This document shows positions 4,934-5,482 of a stretch of 5,482 bases of DNA, piece by piece (positions within the stretch are counted from its first letter, which is position 1; each line of letters opens with the position of its first letter). A program made the position numbers and the translations under genes. The notes under the pieces were generated by a model. It made no database searches. It was not told the origin of the DNA and saw only the letters and a program-made list of their open reading frames with translations. The DNA is from JAABYT01 sp041581935 (GTDB lineage: Bacteria > Pseudomonadota > Gammaproteobacteria > HK1): positions 1 through 5,482 of the forward strand of contig JBFICP010000228.1 in NCBI GenBank assembly GCA_041581935.1, in the 5' to 3' direction.

Positions 4934-5482
4934 TCAGCCGAACGCCGGCATGACCCTTTCGATGAAAAGCTCGAGGGACCTTCGTTTTTTTTCGAAGGGC
5001 ATGCCGTTGTCAATCCAGAAGCTGTACTGATCGTAACCCATGGACTCGTAGCGCTTGAGCCGCTCGATAACTGTATCGGGCGTTCCGATAACCAGCGACG
5101 CACGCAACGACTCGGGAGCGTACATCGGCATGGCCGCCAGCTCCTCGTCGCCGGGCGGCTCGATGAATCCCTGGCGAACGGGCTTCTCGTTTCTGAACCA
5201 GGTGGCGAATAACCCGTAGTAGCGGCTCATGTCGCGACATGCCTGATCCACCTCGGCCTCGCTCGCGGCGACGTGGGTGTGCATGAGCAACATGATACGG
5301 GGGCGTGCAATGTCCGGACTGGCGGCGCACGCCTCGTTGAAGCGTCCCATCAGGCTCTCCACTTCGCTATCGCCGCTCCACAGTGGCGTCACCTGGACGT
5401 TGCAGCCGTTGTTGACCGCGAAGGCATGGGAGTTCGGGTCCCGTGCGGCAATCCAGAGCGGCGGATACGGCTTCTGCAACGG
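4934..5482 (-). CDS. LLM-class flavin-dependent oxidoreductase, C-terminal part (gene runs off right edge)
   Basis: C-terminal 182 residues of a luciferase-like (bacterial luciferase/F420-type TIM barrel) monooxygenase or dehydrogenase; full-length members are typically about 340-380 residues. Counting from the window edge, LQKPYPPLWIAARDP (2-16) is the conserved central strand and loop seen after the insertion region. VIGTPDTVIERLKRYESMGYDQ (131-152) is the family's characteristic C-terminal helix motif, and the chain ends with FIERVMPAFG (173-182). These enzymes use reduced FMN or F420, often for oxygenation of a small organic substrate; which cofactor applies cannot be told from this half. 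The frame continues unbroken to 5482, so the start lies outside the window. It is the most upstream gene visible in the cluster. Confidence 0.88.
   Translation of the reverse strand, partial: PLQKPYPPLWIAARDPNSHAFAVNNGCNVQVTPLWSGDSEVESLMGRFNEACAASPDIARPRIMLLMHTHVAASEAEVDQACRDMSRYYGLFATWFRNEKPVRQGFIEPPGDEELAAMPMYAPESLRASLVIGTPDTVIERLKRYESMGYDQYSFWIDNGMPFEKKRRSLELFIERVMPAFG

Overview
The window looks like part of the chromosome of a GC-rich Gram-negative bacterium, most likely a proteobacterium. The basis is the high GC content and codon use, a short 4.5S-type SRP RNA without an Alu domain, and the protein families present. The species cannot be named from this sequence. Every supported gene lies on the minus strand, so transcription runs from high to low coordinates.

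In transcription order the layout is as follows. (1) The C-terminal part of an LLM-class (luciferase-like) flavin-dependent oxidoreductase, cut by the right edge (5482-4934). (2) A gene for a small single-span membrane protein (4873-4670). (3) A roughly 100-base gap holding a REP-like palindrome (4622-4649) and a possible extended -10 promoter. (4) A tight three-gene block: an MSMEG_1061-type FMN-dependent PPOX flavoprotein (4563-3922), an MFS transporter with a GTG start (3912-2665), and an enolase-superfamily (mandelate racemase/sugar-acid dehydratase type) enzyme (2668-1460). The first two are 9 bases apart and the last two share an ATGA overlap. (5) The SRP RNA gene ffs (1400-1289), whose promoter -35 box overlaps the stop codon of the enzyme, followed by two strong hairpins, the second with a T tract. 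(6) A gene-free stretch containing four degenerate tandem repeats with an 84-85 base period (about 862-1170), rich in G runs and small hairpins. (7) The N-terminal 248 or so residues of heterotetrameric sarcosine oxidase subunit beta (soxB, 745 to beyond base 1), cut by the left edge.

How the parts work together is partly inference. The transporter plus enolase-superfamily enzyme suggests import and dehydration or epimerisation of a hydroxy acid or sugar acid, with two flavoproteins nearby whose substrates are unknown. soxB would normally begin a soxBDAG operon for sarcosine (N-methylglycine) oxidation feeding one-carbon metabolism, but the other subunits would lie outside the window. The SRP RNA is a housekeeping gene placed between these two catabolic units. 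The least explained part is the tandem-repeat region between ffs and soxB.
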